From positions 27,735 through 91,734 of the forward strand of contig NZ_ABGR01000012.1 of the NCBI RefSeq assembly GCF_000171815.1: a stretch of 64,000 nucleotides of DNA, in the 5' to 3' direction. The notes beneath the pieces are model-generated. The model was not told the DNA's origin and made no database searches. It saw nothing but the letters and a program-made list of their open reading frames with translations. Both the position numbers and the translations under genes were made by a program. Shown in pieces: positions 20,918-31,061 of the stretch. How positions within the stretch are numbered: position 1 is the stretch's first letter; the number at the start of each line of letters is the position of its first letter. Source of the DNA: Vibrio sp. AND4. Its GTDB lineage: Bacteria; Pseudomonadota; Gammaproteobacteria; Enterobacterales; Vibrionaceae.

Positions 20918-21955
20918 ATGAGCAAGCCCATTGTATTGAGTGGTGTTCAACCTTCAGGTGAACTAAGTATCGGTAACTACTTGGGTGCTCTACGTCAATG
21001 GCAGCAGATGCAAGACGATTATGATTGCCAATACTGTGTGGTAGACCTTCATGCAATTACGGTTCGTCAGGACCCAAAAGCGCTGCATGAAGCGACTCTA
21101 GACGCATTGGCGATCTGTCTGGCAGTTGGTGTTGACCCGAAGAAGAGCACGCTATTTGTTCAGTCGCACGTACCAGAGCATGCTCAACTTGGTTGGCTTC
21201 TTAACTGTTACACTCAGATGGGTGAATTGGGTCGTATGACGCAGTTTAAAGACAAATCTGCACGTTACTCAAACGACAGTTCAAGCCAGTTTGGTGATGT
21301 AAACGTTGGTCTGTTTGACTACCCAGTACTGATGGCAGCAGACATCCTGCTTTACGGTGCACATCAAGTGCCAGTAGGTAGCGATCAGAAGCAACACCTA
21401 GAGCTAGCGCGTGATATTGCTCACCGCTTTAACAATATTTACTCGCCAGAGCAGCCGATTTTCCAAGTACCAGAGCCTTACATTCCGACGGTAAACGCGC
21501 GCGTAATGAGCCTTCAAGATGCAACCAAGAAGATGTCTAAATCTGATGATAACCGCAAGAACGTCATCACGCTGTTGGAAGAGCCTAGTTCGATCATTAA
21601 GAAGATCAACAAAGCACAAACTGACACAGAAACGCCACCACGTATCGCGCACGACTGGGAAAGCAAAGCTGGTATCTCTAATCTGATGGGACTTTACTCT
21701 GCGGCGACAGGCATGAGCTTTGAAGAGATTGAAGCGAAGTACCAAGGTGTGGAAATGTACGGCCCATTCAAGAAAGACGTAGGGGAAGCCTTGGTTGCTA
21801 TGCTTGAGCCTATTCAAACAGAATACCACCGCATTCGTGCTGATCGTGTGTACATGAATGAAGTGATGAAGCAAGGTGCCGAGAAAGCATCGGCGCGTGC
21901 GGCTCAAACGTTGAAAAAAGCGTACGAAGCTGTAGGTTTTGTCGCTCGCCCATAG
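20918..21955 (+). CDS. trpS: tryptophanyl-tRNA synthetase
   Basis: TrpS charges tRNA-Trp. The 345-residue class I synthetase has the HIGH-type motif in [14 protein letters not shown] and the KMSKS motif in KKMSKSDDN (about residues 203-211). Length is slightly above E. coli TrpS (334). AAAGGA lies before the ATG. A terminator hairpin separates it from gph upstream, and a bidirectional terminator follows it. Confidence 0.97.
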   Translation: MSKPIVLSGVQPSGELSIGNYLGALRQWQQMQDDYDCQYCVVDLHAITVRQDPKALHEATLDALAICLAVGVDPKKSTLFVQSHVPEHAQLGWLLNCYTQMGELGRMTQFKDKSARYSNDSSSQFGDVNVGLFDYPVLMAADILLYGAHQVPVGSDQKQHLELARDIAHRFNNIYSPEQPIFQVPEPYIPTVNARVMSLQDATKKMSKSDDNRKNVITLLEEPSSIIKKINKAQTDTETPPRIAHDWESKAGISNLMGLYSAATGMSFEEIEAKYQGVEMYGPFKKDVGEALVAMLEPIQTEYHRIRADRVYMNEVMKQGAEKASARAAQTLKKAYEAVGFVARP

Positions 21956-21970
21956 GTAAAATTCGAATAC

Positions 21971-22001
21971 AAAAAAGCTCCACCATTGGTGGAGCTTTAT
22001 T
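21971..22001. terminator. bidirectional terminator between trpS and the lipoprotein gene
   Basis: AAAGCTCCACC (21974-21984) pairs with GGTGGAGCTTT (21988-21998) around ATT; A-rich and T-rich flanks let it work on both strands. Confidence 0.85.
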
Positions 22002-22005
22002 ATGC

Positions 22006-22401
22006 TTATTTTCTGGAGGAGGCTTCTTCCTCACAACGTGCCATGTTGTAGTACTCGGCACGTCCTCCTCGTCCTGCAAACCATGTCTTTACCACAAAAC
22101 CGCGCTTCGTGAAGTCACGCAACTCCTCGCATGCGATTTGATAGCTTGATTCGGCAATCACAACGGGCTTCCAAGTGTAAGTCGAGAATCGCGGCAACTG
22201 AGCGGTGAAAGTAATCATCCCCTCATCACTAACATCAAACTGTTTATATTGGTTAAGCTCGGCTTTGGCTTCCTCAATGAAATGTTGAGTTGTATTCGGC
22301 TGCAGTGGTTTGCTTGTCTTGAGTTTATCCTGAATGGACTGGCATCCCACCATCAGTATTGAAGTCGAAAGAGCTAGCGCAATCTGTGGAAGTTTTCTCA
22401 T
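22006..22401 (-). CDS. uncharacterised lipoprotein
   Basis: The 131-residue protein begins with a lipoprotein signal peptide and lipobox LMVGC, lipidated at C20. The mature part is small and mixed alpha/beta, with two further cysteines (C92 in QIACEEL and C124 in MARCEEE), which could form a disulfide. I do not recognise a domain. It is convergent with trpS and sits upstream of the nuclease gene on the opposite strand. A role in the cell envelope is inferred from the lipobox alone. Confidence 0.75.
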   Translation of the reverse strand: MRKLPQIALALSTSILMVGCQSIQDKLKTSKPLQPNTTQHFIEEAKAELNQYKQFDVSDEGMITFTAQLPRFSTYTWKPVVIAESSYQIACEELRDFTKRGFVVKTWFAGRGGRAEYYNMARCEEEASSRK

Positions 22402-22915
22402 TTTTTTATCCTAGTCATAGTTATTGGAGACCTTGTCATCTGTCTCTCGCGGTCGTTATAACGAGTGTTTATGGTTTTGGCTAGTTTTGTGTGATTCTGG
22501 TGATATTTGATTTATAAAACTTTGAACTAGGAAGGCATAAATAATCAGTCAGCTTATTTGATAGTAACGCTTTAGAAGGAAGGATATTGCTGAATTAGTA
22601 TTATCTAATTCTTACTTTGTATTGCTAAAATAAATTGAATTCGAATTTAATACTCATCAACTTGCCTAACATATTGAGTGATATAAAACCGAGCAACAAG
22701 TCTTGTTATTGATATCTTTATTGTTAGTTGCTGTTTTTATTACAAAAGGTGTTTAAATGGACAGTCCTGGCATAAATTTGCATATTCAAATGTGATATGT
22801 TTCACGGCTTTTGCTGGTATTTCTTATTTATTTCAAGAATGAACCCGATAGTAGGCACAAATGGTGGGCTCTACACTGGGCTTAGTTTGCATTTAAATAA
22901 ATATCAGGTACGACA
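22402..22915. other. 514-nt promoter region of the nuclease gene
   Basis: The AT-rich stretch between the divergent lipoprotein and nuclease genes holds no gene. The clearest element is a CRP site at 22788-22809. A weak direct repeat, CTGGCAT (22767-22773) and TTTGCAT (22777-22783), lies just upstream and vaguely resembles a Pho box, but it is too degenerate to call. Confidence 0.5.
22788..22809. promoter_or_regulatory. CRP-cAMP binding site upstream of the nuclease gene
   Basis: TGTGA (22791-22795), six bases, TCACG (22802-22806) differs from the consensus TGTGA-N6-TCACA by one base. It lies about 115 bp before the start codon. Confidence 0.7.
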
Positions 22916-25843
22916 ATGGATATGTTAATCAAACCCTCTTTACTTGCATTAACGATTGCCAGCGCGCTTAGCGCTAGTGCTAACGCAGAAATTATTATCT
23001 CTCAATATGTAGAAGGTCGTTCTTACAACAAAGCGGTCGAAATCGCGAACACCGGCGATACGGCGGTAACGTTAACAGGCTACCAACTGGCGAAATCATC
23101 AAACGGTGGTGGCACTTGGGGCAGCAGCATAGATCTTAGTCAAGTGACGCTGCAAGCGAGCCAAGTGTATGTGCTAGCGCACGATGGTGCGAGTGATGCC
23201 ATCAAAGCTGTCGCGGATATCACAGATAAAAGCGTAGCCAACTTTAATGGTGACGATCCGATCGCGCTGCTTAAAGACGGTGAAGTGCATGACGTTATCG
23301 GGGTGATGGGGGACGTCGATTTTGCTAAAGACACCACATTGGTTCGTAACAGTGATGCACTAACCCCTTCTGCTAGCTATGATGCATCGCAATGGACCGC
23401 GTTCGAGCAAGACAATATTGACGGTCTTGGTGAGTTAAATACGACTGAGCCGCCAGCACCATTTGCTTGTGAGCTCGATGGTCAGCAGCCTAACTTTACG
23501 ACCATTCAAGCTATCCAAGGGGAAGGCGATACGTCTCCATTCATTGATGGCTATCCGTATATTACAGATGAAGATCACTTCGTAACAGGTGTCGTGACAG
23601 CTGTTACCACTGGCCTAACCAAAGGTTTCTACCTACAAGCACTAGAAAGTGACAACAACGACAAGACTTCAGAAGGTTTGTTCATTCATACCGATGCGGC
23701 GGATATGGCGCTGAAAGCTGGTGACCTTGTCTGTGTGAAAGGTAAAGTTCAAGAGTACTACAGCAATACAAGACTTGCCTCTGATGCGAATAGCTATGTG
23801 GTAACAGGCACTTCAGAAATCCCTCGTGTCACTGACCTTGTTATCAAAGAAGGTGAAACTTTGCGCGCTGCATTAGAGCGTCATGAGGGCATGCAAGTGG
23901 CATTGACGTCGGCAAGTGACTTATTTGTGACTCGCAATTTCTCCTACGACTATGATTCACGTCGTAATAACATGATGCTGTCTCATCAAGCGCCACTGTT
24001 TAAGCCGACTCAATTGCATGCTGCAGAGAGCGAAGCTGCGGTAGAGATCGCTAAGGACAACGCAGCAAACCGCCTATACCTAGAATCCGATGATAAGGCA
24101 CCAAACGGTCAAATCCCTTATTACCCAGACTTCGCAAAAGATACCGATCAAGATGGCTCTTCTGAACAGCACATTCGCCTTGGTTCACGAGTAGAGGGGC
24201 TGCAAGGTGTTGTCGCATACAGTTTCAACGAATACCGCCTGATCGCAACGAACCATGTCGACAACAGCAACTTTGTCACCTCTGGTGAAGGCTTTGATGT
24301 GACTCGCCAAGACGCACCAGTGATCGCGGATTCCGATTTGCGTATCGCGAGTTTCAACGTTCTAAACTACTTCACCTCAGTGGCTGACAGTGGCCATGAA
24401 AATCCAACTGGACAAAACCGTGGTGCAACTCATCTCGATGAGTTCCTGATCCAGCAAGCGAAAATCGTTGCGGCAATGAATAAGATGGACGCTGATATCA
24501 TTGGTTTGATGGAAGTGGAAAACAACGGCTTTGGTGACACCAGTGCGGTGAAGAACTTGGTCGACGCATTGAATGCTGAGATCGATGAAGTAGAGGATCA
24601 CTACACTTATGTTGAAATCGAAGATCAAGACAAATACCAAAACCAGTACCTTGGTAGCGATGCCATTATGGTTGCAATTCTGTACCGTGCTGACGCTGTG
24701 ACGCCAAAAGAAGCTGCAAAAGTGATTGCGACACCAGAGCAGCACATCGAAGAGAACACCATCACGCGTAATAATGGTGCAGAAGGCAATCCAGCTTACG
24801 ACAAATACCAGCGTCATAGCTTGCTGCAAACTTTTACGGTGAAAGAAACAGGTAAAGATCTGTCTGTTGTCGTTAATCACTTCAAATCGAAAGGCTCTGA
24901 ATGTATTGAAGAGTGGGTGGCAGGCGTCGAGGACTCAGAGCCTGCGGATCTGCAAGGCAACTGCAATAACTTCCGCGTATCTGCTGCGAACGTTGTGGGT
25001 GACGCGCTGAAAAGTATTGAAGGTGACGTGCTGGTAGTGGGCGACCTGAACGCCTATGGCATGGAAGATCCTTTGCTTACACTCACCGACTACTCGAAAG
25101 AGAAATACGGCCGAGACATCTACACAGCAGCTTACACCAACGTTGATGGTGGTGAAATCCAAGTAGACAAGAGCAAAATTGATAAAGGCTATGGTTACTA
25201 TAACCTGAACACTTTGCTGCATGGCGCAGATACTTTTTCATACACTTACTCTGGTGAGCTAGGCAATCTTGACCATGCACTGGCGAGTAACGGCTTGGCA
25301 CAAAAAGTAGTGGCGATTGAAGATTGGCATATCAACTCACTAGAAAGTAACTTGTTTGAATACAGCAGTAAGTACACAGGTGACATGCCTAAGTATCAAG
25401 ATGCGTTCTCGGCGTCTGACCACGATCCAGTGATCATTGCGATTGATTTCCCTGATACGGATATTGACTTGCCAAGTTTGGGTGACAACCTAGAAGTTGA
25501 GGTTCGCCTACCACCTAATGCGATTGTTGGTGATATCGTTACCGTTAGCCTGCAAGAAGCACTACAAGCGGCGTCGTCTATGTCGGATGTTGAGGGTTAT
25601 GAAGCGAGTGTGACCCTGACACAAGCGGATATTGAGGCGCGCAGTGTGAGTATTGAATTCGACAAGGTCCCAACGGAAGGCCAGTATGTCTTAGAAGAAA
25701 AAGTGACAGATTCGACGGGCAGCACCGTGAAGTTCAACGACTCTCGTGATGTTACGCTGGAACATCCTGATGTAGGTGCTTCATTTGGCTTTGGTGCGCT
25801 CCTTGCGATGTTAGGTCTGGGGGTATTCCGTCGTCGTCGCTAA
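22916..25843 (+). CDS. xds: extracellular nuclease, Xds/ExeM family, with GlyGly-CTERM tail
   Basis: The 975-residue protein is like V. cholerae Xds, a secreted DNase used to degrade extracellular DNA in biofilms and neutrophil traps. A signal peptide ends near ANA (about 24). An N-terminal lamin-tail-like domain (about 25-150) and an OB-fold-like region (about 190-290) precede the endonuclease/exonuclease/phosphatase domain (about 470-810) with FNVLNYF, EVENNG, NHFKSKG, GDLNAYG and SDHDPV. A C-terminal segment GASFGFGALLAMLGLGVFRRRR-type is a GlyGly-CTERM sorting tail, normally cut by a rhombosortase. Xds in V. cholerae sits in the same neighbourhood (near trpS, pabA and argD). The CRP site upstream suggests control by carbon status. 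Confidence 0.88.
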   Translation: MDMLIKPSLLALTIASALSASANAEIIISQYVEGRSYNKAVEIANTGDTAVTLTGYQLAKSSNGGGTWGSSIDLSQVTLQASQVYVLAHDGASDAIKAVADITDKSVANFNGDDPIALLKDGEVHDVIGVMGDVDFAKDTTLVRNSDALTPSASYDASQWTAFEQDNIDGLGELNTTEPPAPFACELDGQQPNFTTIQAIQGEGDTSPFIDGYPYITDEDHFVTGVVTAVTTGLTKGFYLQALESDNNDKTSEGLFIHTDAADMALKAGDLVCVKGKVQEYYSNTRLASDANSYVVTGTSEIPRVTDLVIKEGETLRAALERHEGMQVALTSASDLFVTRNFSYDYDSRRNNMMLSHQAPLFKPTQLHAAESEAAVEIAKDNAANRLYLESDDKAPNGQIPYYPDFAKDTDQDGSSEQHIRLGSRVEGLQGVVAYSFNEYRLIATNHVDNSNFVTSGEGFDVTRQDAPVIADSDLRIASFNVLNYFTSVADSGHENPTGQNRGATHLDEFLIQQAKIVAAMNKMDADIIGLMEVENNGFGDTSAVKNLVDALNAEIDEVEDHYTYVEIEDQDKYQNQYLGSDAIMVAILYRADAVTPKEAAKVIATPEQHIEENTITRNNGAEGNPAYDKYQRHSLLQTFTVKETGKDLSVVVNHFKSKGSECIEEWVAGVEDSEPADLQGNCNNFRVSAANVVGDALKSIEGDVLVVGDLNAYGMEDPLLTLTDYSKEKYGRDIYTAAYTNVDGGEIQVDKSKIDKGYGYYNLNTLLHGADTFSYTYSGELGNLDHALASNGLAQKVVAIEDWHINSLESNLFEYSSKYTGDMPKYQDAFSASDHDPVIIAIDFPDTDIDLPSLGDNLEVEVRLPPNAIVGDIVTVSLQEALQAASSMSDVEGYEASVTLTQADIEARSVSIEFDKVPTEGQYVLEEKVTDSTGSTVKFNDSRDVTLEHPDVGASFGFGALLAMLGLGVFRRRR

Positions 25844-25879
25844 GCGGTTTGCCTGACAAATTAGCCCCCAAATAGCTGT

Positions 25880-25912
25880 AAAGACCAAAGGCCAGCCTAT
25901 GCTGGTCTTTTT
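25880..25912 (+). terminator. rho-independent terminator after the nuclease gene
   Basis: AAAGACCA (about 25880-25887) can pair with TGGTCTTT (25903-25910), with an inner CCAGC/GCTGG hairpin, followed by T residues. Confidence 0.7.
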
Positions 25913-26029
25913 ATTCAGCAAAAACTTGCCTTTCTTGCTTGGTATAGCAAAATACCGCCCTTGATTGTCACGAATGTGGCGATTTACTGCGTAAGCCTTG
26001 CCAAAACGGATTGGAGCTACTCACCCCTT

Positions 26030-26617
26030 ATGTTGTTGATCATCGATAATTACGACTCTTTTACCTACAATCTATATCAATACTTTTGCGAGCTTGGTGC
26101 AGACGTAAAGGTGGTGCGTAACGATGAGATCGATATTCAAGGTATTGAAGCGCTTAACCCAACCCACTTGGTGATCTCTCCCGGACCATGTACTCCAAAT
26201 GAAGCGGGTATCTCTCTACAAGCCATTGGGTATTTTGCTGGTAAGTTACCAATCTTGGGAGTTTGCCTTGGTCATCAGGCGATTGCACAGGTGTTTGGCG
26301 GTCAAGTGGTACGTGCTAGGCAAGTAATGCACGGTAAGACATCACCGATTCGTCATAATGGTCGCAGTGTGTTTAAAAACCTCAACAACCCGCTTACGGT
26401 CACTCGTTATCACTCTCTCGTGGTGAAAAGCGACACGCTCCCTGATGTGTTTGAATTGACCGCTTGGACTGAACTGCCAGACGGAACCAAGGATGAGATC
26501 ATGGGCTATCAGCATAAAACCCTGCCAATTGATGCGGTACAGTTTCATCCTGAGTCGATCAAAACAGAACAAGGCCATGCGTTACTTGCGAACTTTCTTG
26601 CCCGCAAAGCGATCTGA
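26030..26617 (+). CDS. pabA: aminodeoxychorismate synthase component II (glutamine amidotransferase)
   Basis: PabA supplies ammonia from glutamine to PabB for 4-amino-4-deoxychorismate, leading to p-aminobenzoate and folate. The 195-residue protein (from [15 protein letters not shown]) is a class I amidotransferase with nucleophile C79 in GVCLGHQ and the His-Glu pair in FHPES. The longer frame beginning at 25961 is rejected because its extra residues do not belong to the family. It precedes argD as in E. coli (fic-pabA-argD). It could also serve as TrpG in some species, but trp genes are not nearby. Confidence 0.9.
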   Translation: MLLIIDNYDSFTYNLYQYFCELGADVKVVRNDEIDIQGIEALNPTHLVISPGPCTPNEAGISLQAIGYFAGKLPILGVCLGHQAIAQVFGGQVVRARQVMHGKTSPIRHNGRSVFKNLNNPLTVTRYHSLVVKSDTLPDVFELTAWTELPDGTKDEIMGYQHKTLPIDAVQFHPESIKTEQGHALLANFLARKAI

Positions 26618-26978
26618 TCCCGATCACTTTTCTTAACAATTTATTCATGTTTTTGTCCGGATATTGAGAATGCAAAACTATGCGTTCTACCTATTCAGTG
26701 GTTTCTATTCATTCCTCTTCTTGGTTTATAATCCCAGTAATACTAAGGTGTTATAAAAAATTGCTTCTCTATTTACGTTTTTTAGTGCATAAATAAGCAC
26801 AAATAGTGATTGTGAGTGGTTTGATCGCAATACGAAAAGCATAAATCACTGTTGAAATGGTTAATTAAATGTAAATACAATGCCTATATAGCGTAAATAT
26901 AAAACATTATTTGCTGGCAAAGAGTGCCGGCCTAACTCGCTTATCTGCTCGGCATGCGGTATCAAGAAGGAATGTGCA
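26618..26978. other. 361-nt region between pabA and argD
   Basis: The AT-rich stretch has no gene and should hold the argD-astA-astD promoter. I see only partial ARG-box-like repeats (for example TGCATAAATAAGCA near 26786) and no clear sigma-54 promoter. GGCA/TGCC half-repeats flank 26921-26930. Confidence 0.4.
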
Positions 26979-28190
26979 ATGACAATGGAAAATAAAGTAG
27001 AGCGCGGTTTATTCGATGAGGTCATGGTGCCTTGCTATAACCCAATGGAAATGGTCCCCGTTAAAGGCAAAGGCTCACGCGTCTGGGATCAGAACGGCAA
27101 TGAATACATCGACTTCGCTGGCGGGATCGCAGTGAGTTGCCTTGGTCACTGTCACCCAGTCATGGTGAATGCATTGACTGAGCAAGGTAACAAGCTCTGG
27201 CATCTAAGTAATGTGATGACCAATGAGCCTGCATTGAGATTGGCGAAGAAGTTAACAGAAGTCAGCTTTGCCGAGCGGGTATTTTTTGCCAACTCTGGTG
27301 CGGAAGCGAACGAAGCGGCGCTGAAGTTAGCACGCCGTTACGCGGCCGACGTTCATAGCAATGAAAAGTCAGAAATCATCGCATTCAAACAAGGCTTCCA
27401 TGGTCGTACTTTCTTCACCGTAACAGTAGGCGGTCAAGCGGCTTACTCAGACGGTTTTGGTCCCAAGCCGGGTGATGTTACTCACCTTCCTTATAACGAT
27501 ATCGAAGCACTTCAAGCACACATGTCTGAGCGCACTTGTGCGGTAATGATGGAGCCTCTGCAAGGTGAGGGTGGCATCATTCCACCAACGCCTGAGTTCG
27601 CTCAAGCGGTTCGTGAGCTGTGTGACAAACACAATGCACTGCTGATCTTCGATGAGGTTCAAACAGGTAACGGTCGAACGGGGCACTTCTATGCATACCA
27701 AGGCTTGGGTATTACGCCAGACATCCTAAGCACGGCTAAGTCGTTAGGCGGCGGTTTCCCTATTGGTGCCATGCTGACGACAGCAAAACTGGCTGAGCAC
27801 ATGAAAGTGGGCACGCACGGTTCGACTTACGGTGGTAACCCGCTCGCGTGTGCAGTTGCAGAAGCGGTTGTTGATGAAGTGACGAAACCAGAAGTACTGG
27901 CAGGCGTACTCGAGCGTGAAACGATGTTTCGTGAAGGTCTAGAGAAGATCAACGCGAAATACCATATTTTCTCGGAAGTGCGCGGCAAGGGTCTACTGCT
28001 TGGCGCTGCACTGAATGAAGATTGGCAAGGGCGTGCGCGTGATGTACTGGTTGCGGCAGGTAAACAAGGTCTCATGGTGTTGGTTGCGGGTGCCAACGTC
28101 GTACGTTTCACACCATCACTCGTGATCACACCACAAGAAATCGAAGAAGGTTTGGCGAAGCTGGATAAAGCGATCGCAACGCTGGTTTAA
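26979..28190 (+). CDS. argD: acetylornithine / succinylornithine aminotransferase (ArgD/AstC)
   Basis: This PLP enzyme converts N-acetylornithine in arginine synthesis and, in the AST pathway, succinylornithine to its semialdehyde. The 403-residue class III aminotransferase has the PLP lysine K254 in [13 protein letters not shown], the [12 protein letters not shown] segment and [14 protein letters not shown]. It sits directly before astA and astD, which suggests the one gene serves both pathways; the sequence cannot tell biosynthetic from catabolic use. AAGGAA lies before the ATG. Confidence 0.93.
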   Translation: MTMENKVERGLFDEVMVPCYNPMEMVPVKGKGSRVWDQNGNEYIDFAGGIAVSCLGHCHPVMVNALTEQGNKLWHLSNVMTNEPALRLAKKLTEVSFAERVFFANSGAEANEAALKLARRYAADVHSNEKSEIIAFKQGFHGRTFFTVTVGGQAAYSDGFGPKPGDVTHLPYNDIEALQAHMSERTCAVMMEPLQGEGGIIPPTPEFAQAVRELCDKHNALLIFDEVQTGNGRTGHFYAYQGLGITPDILSTAKSLGGGFPIGAMLTTAKLAEHMKVGTHGSTYGGNPLACAVAEAVVDEVTKPEVLAGVLERETMFREGLEKINAKYHIFSEVRGKGLLLGAALNEDWQGRARDVLVAAGKQGLMVLVAGANVVRFTPSLVITPQEIEEGLAKLDKAIATLV

Positions 28191-28298
28191 GCGCGAACGC
28201 CATTTATCGCTAACCTAGACGCCCTCATCAAGGAACTTTGATGGGGGCATTGTTCCTAAAATATAGTTAGGATCTTCCTGCATCAGGAGGGAATATTG

Positions 28299-29318
28299 AT
28301 GCTAGTAGTTCGCCCTATCACAATGTCAGATTATGACGCGCTGCACACTTGTGCGGTTGAGTCAGGTCATGGTTTTACATCTCTACCGGTTAACGAAGAA
28401 CTGTTAACCAATCGAATCAAACACTCAGAATACAGTTTTGGCAAACCTGACGTTAAGGAAGCTGGTGATGAAGGCTACCTAATGGTCGGCTTTGAGTCAG
28501 AGACTGGAGAGGTTGCTGGCACCACAGGTATTGAAGCCTCAATTGGGTGGGATGTGCCTTTCTACTCTTATCACATCAGCAAAGTCGTGCATTCTTCACC
28601 TAAGCTCGGCGTAAACAACGTGGTGAAGTTGCTGACGTTTGGTAATAACTACACGGGTAACAGTGAAATATGTACCTTGTTCCTCCGTGAGAAATTCCGT
28701 GGAGGTTTGAACGGACGTTTGATGTCCAAATGTCGTTTCCTAATGATGGCAGAGCACCCAGAGCGTTTTTCGGAAACCATCTTTGCCGAAATGCGCGGAG
28801 TGTCCGATGAGCACGGTAATTCACCATTCTGGCAATGGCTTCAAGAGCATTTCTTTTCTATCGATTTTACGCTGGCGGATTACCTAACGGGTATCGGTAA
28901 GAAGGGGTTTATTGCCGATTTGATGCCGAAGTTGCCAATCTATATCAACTTGCTTAGCCCAGAAGCACAAGCGGTGATTGGTAAGGTGCACGATAACACG
29001 CGCCCAGCATTAAAGCTGCTTGAACGTGAAGGGTTTACCAACCGTGGTTACGTCGACATTTTCGACGGTGGTCCGACGGTAGAGTGTGACCTGCGTAATA
29101 TCGAATCGGTTCGTCATTCATTCCGTGCACAAGTCAAAATCTCCGAGCACACCAGCACGCAAGATTTCTTAATGTGTAACTCTTCATTTGAGAACTTTCG
29201 TGCAGCGGCGGCGAAAGCGGCGTATGACGCAGAAACGCAAAGTGTTGTTCTTGCCCCAGAACTGGCAGATGCACTCTTGGTTGAGGAAGGTGATTTTGTT
29301 CGCCTTCTTCCGCAGTAA
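28299..29318 (+). CDS. astA: arginine N-succinyltransferase AstA
   Basis: AstA starts the arginine succinyltransferase catabolic pathway, transferring succinyl from succinyl-CoA to arginine. The 339-residue protein matches the family: GNAT-like fold with VRPITMSDYDAL at the N terminus and LFLREKFRGGLNGRLMSKCRF in the middle. A perfect AGGAGG (28285-28290) lies 8 nt before the ATG, so the upstream TTG is not needed. It lies 108 nt after argD and 28 nt before astD. Confidence 0.95.
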   Translation: MLVVRPITMSDYDALHTCAVESGHGFTSLPVNEELLTNRIKHSEYSFGKPDVKEAGDEGYLMVGFESETGEVAGTTGIEASIGWDVPFYSYHISKVVHSSPKLGVNNVVKLLTFGNNYTGNSEICTLFLREKFRGGLNGRLMSKCRFLMMAEHPERFSETIFAEMRGVSDEHGNSPFWQWLQEHFFSIDFTLADYLTGIGKKGFIADLMPKLPIYINLLSPEAQAVIGKVHDNTRPALKLLEREGFTNRGYVDIFDGGPTVECDLRNIESVRHSFRAQVKISEHTSTQDFLMCNSSFENFRAAAAKAAYDAETQSVVLAPELADALLVEEGDFVRLLPQ

Positions 29319-29346
29319 CTGACGACAGGATTTAAGGACAGAAATA

Positions 29347-30804
29347 ATGACACATTGGATTGCAGGTGAATGGGTACAAGGGCAGGGAGAAGCATTTACG
29401 TCTCTGTCGCCATACAATCAAGAAGTGATTTGGCAAGGCAACGGCGCGACAGTAGAGCAGGTTAATCAAGCGGTGTCTGCGGCGCGTGAGGCGTTCATTG
29501 ATTGGAAGAAGCGCCCATTTGCAGAACGTGAAGCGATCGTGTTGGCTTTTGCTGAGAAAGTAAAAGAGCACAGCGAAACTATCGCCGAAGTGATAGCGAA
29601 AGAAACGGGCAAGCCGATTTGGGAAACACGCACTGAAGCAGCGGCAATGGCGGGTAAAATCGCCATTTCTATCCGCGCTTACCACGATCGTACAGGTGAA
29701 GCTGCCCGCGAAGCCGCAGGTAACCAAATTGTATTGCGTCACCGCCCATTAGGTGTGATGGCGGTTTTCGGGCCTTATAACTTCCCTGCTCACTTACCAA
29801 ACGGTCATATCGTGCCAGCCTTATTGGCTGGTAACACTGTGGTCTTCAAGCCATCTGAGCAAACGCCATGGGCGGGTGAATTGGCCATGAAACTTTGGGA
29901 AGAAGTGGGTTTGCCAAAAGGTGTGATCAACCTCGTTCAAGGTGCGAAGGAGACGGGTATTGCACTAGCCGATGCGAAAGGCATCGATGGGGTATTGTTC
30001 ACCGGGAGTGCAAATACGGGGCATGTTTTACATCGCCAATTTGCTGGTCAGCCGGGTAAGATGCTGGCACTGGAGATGGGTGGCAACAACCCTATGGTCA
30101 TCTCGGATAATTACGGTGACTTAGATGCCACGGTTTATACCATTATTCAATCCGCTTTCATTAGCGCAGGGCAACGTTGTACCTGTGCACGTCGTCTGTA
30201 TATCCCATTTGGTGACAAAGGGGATGCCGTTGTTGAAAAACTGGTGGCAGCGACGAGTAATATTTGCGTTGACCAGCCATTTGCAGAACCTGCCCCCTTT
30301 ATGGGACCACAAATTTCGCTCGCGGCAGCTAAGTTCATTCTCGACGCACAAGCGAACTTACAAGCACTTGGTGGCGAAAGCTTGATTGAAGCGAAAGCGG
30401 GCAAAGCGGCGTTTGTTTCTCCAGGCATCATCGATGTGACAAACGTTGCTGAGTTGCCGGATGAAGAATACTTCGGTCCGCTTCTACAAGTCGTGCGCTA
30501 CCAAGGGCTAGAAAGAGCCGTAGATCTGGCCAATGATACGCGCTTTGGCTTATCAGCCGGTTTAGTTTCAACTGACGACCGAGAGTGGGAATACTTTGTT
30601 GATCACATACGTGCAGGCATAGTGAACCGCAACCGTCAGCTGACTGGGGCAAGTGGCGATGCGCCATTTGGTGGTCCGGGGGCGTCAGGTAATTTGCGTC
30701 CAAGTGCCTACTATGCCGCAGACTACTGTGCATACCCAATGGCCTCAATGGAAGGACAAGAGACGGTCTTGCCAACGACATTGAGCCCAGGTGTTAGTCT
30801 GTAA
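29347..30804 (+). CDS. astD: succinylglutamate semialdehyde dehydrogenase AstD
   Basis: AstD oxidises N-succinylglutamate 5-semialdehyde to succinylglutamate with NAD+ (fourth AST step). The 485-residue aldehyde dehydrogenase has the catalytic Glu in [10 protein letters not shown] and Cys in [11 protein letters not shown], and the GSANTG NAD-binding turn. astB and astE are not nearby; the operon here is argD-astA-astD, shorter than E. coli astCADBE. Confidence 0.96.
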   Translation: MTHWIAGEWVQGQGEAFTSLSPYNQEVIWQGNGATVEQVNQAVSAAREAFIDWKKRPFAEREAIVLAFAEKVKEHSETIAEVIAKETGKPIWETRTEAAAMAGKIAISIRAYHDRTGEAAREAAGNQIVLRHRPLGVMAVFGPYNFPAHLPNGHIVPALLAGNTVVFKPSEQTPWAGELAMKLWEEVGLPKGVINLVQGAKETGIALADAKGIDGVLFTGSANTGHVLHRQFAGQPGKMLALEMGGNNPMVISDNYGDLDATVYTIIQSAFISAGQRCTCARRLYIPFGDKGDAVVEKLVAATSNICVDQPFAEPAPFMGPQISLAAAKFILDAQANLQALGGESLIEAKAGKAAFVSPGIIDVTNVAELPDEEYFGPLLQVVRYQGLERAVDLANDTRFGLSAGLVSTDDREWEYFVDHIRAGIVNRNRQLTGASGDAPFGGPGASGNLRPSAYYAADYCAYPMASMEGQETVLPTTLSPGVSL

Positions 30805-31061
30805 TCGAGTAATACTAAGCGGCGAAAAGGTATCGCCGCTTCTACCTGTCAGAGTGATTTATCAAGTTAGGATTCCGGTAAGCGCACTGGCAAACGTCAA
30901 AGGCGAGCTCAAGACTCTCCAGTGCGTGACTGACTGGCATTTATGCCTGACATACCGTCGAGGGAAAATGATCACACGTTCTAGATTTTATGCCGCTTTG
31001 TGGCTGCGAACTCAGGATAATGTCCCTCTTACCTCCCTACATTTCATAACAAGGAGTCGTT
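30805..31061. other. gap between astD and the DUF1338 gene
   Basis: The stretch contains a 9-bp hairpin AAGCGGCGA / TCGCCGCTT at 30817-30841 not followed by a T-run, so it is not a canonical terminator. A second hairpin-like region follows. No gene is supported; the open frame at 30791-31084 is not convincing. Confidence 0.5.

Noticed and set aside
26910..26930. Sigma-54 promoter before argD
   Set aside because: A CTGGCA...TGCC segment is present, but the GG-to-GC distance is too short by about two bases for sigma-54.
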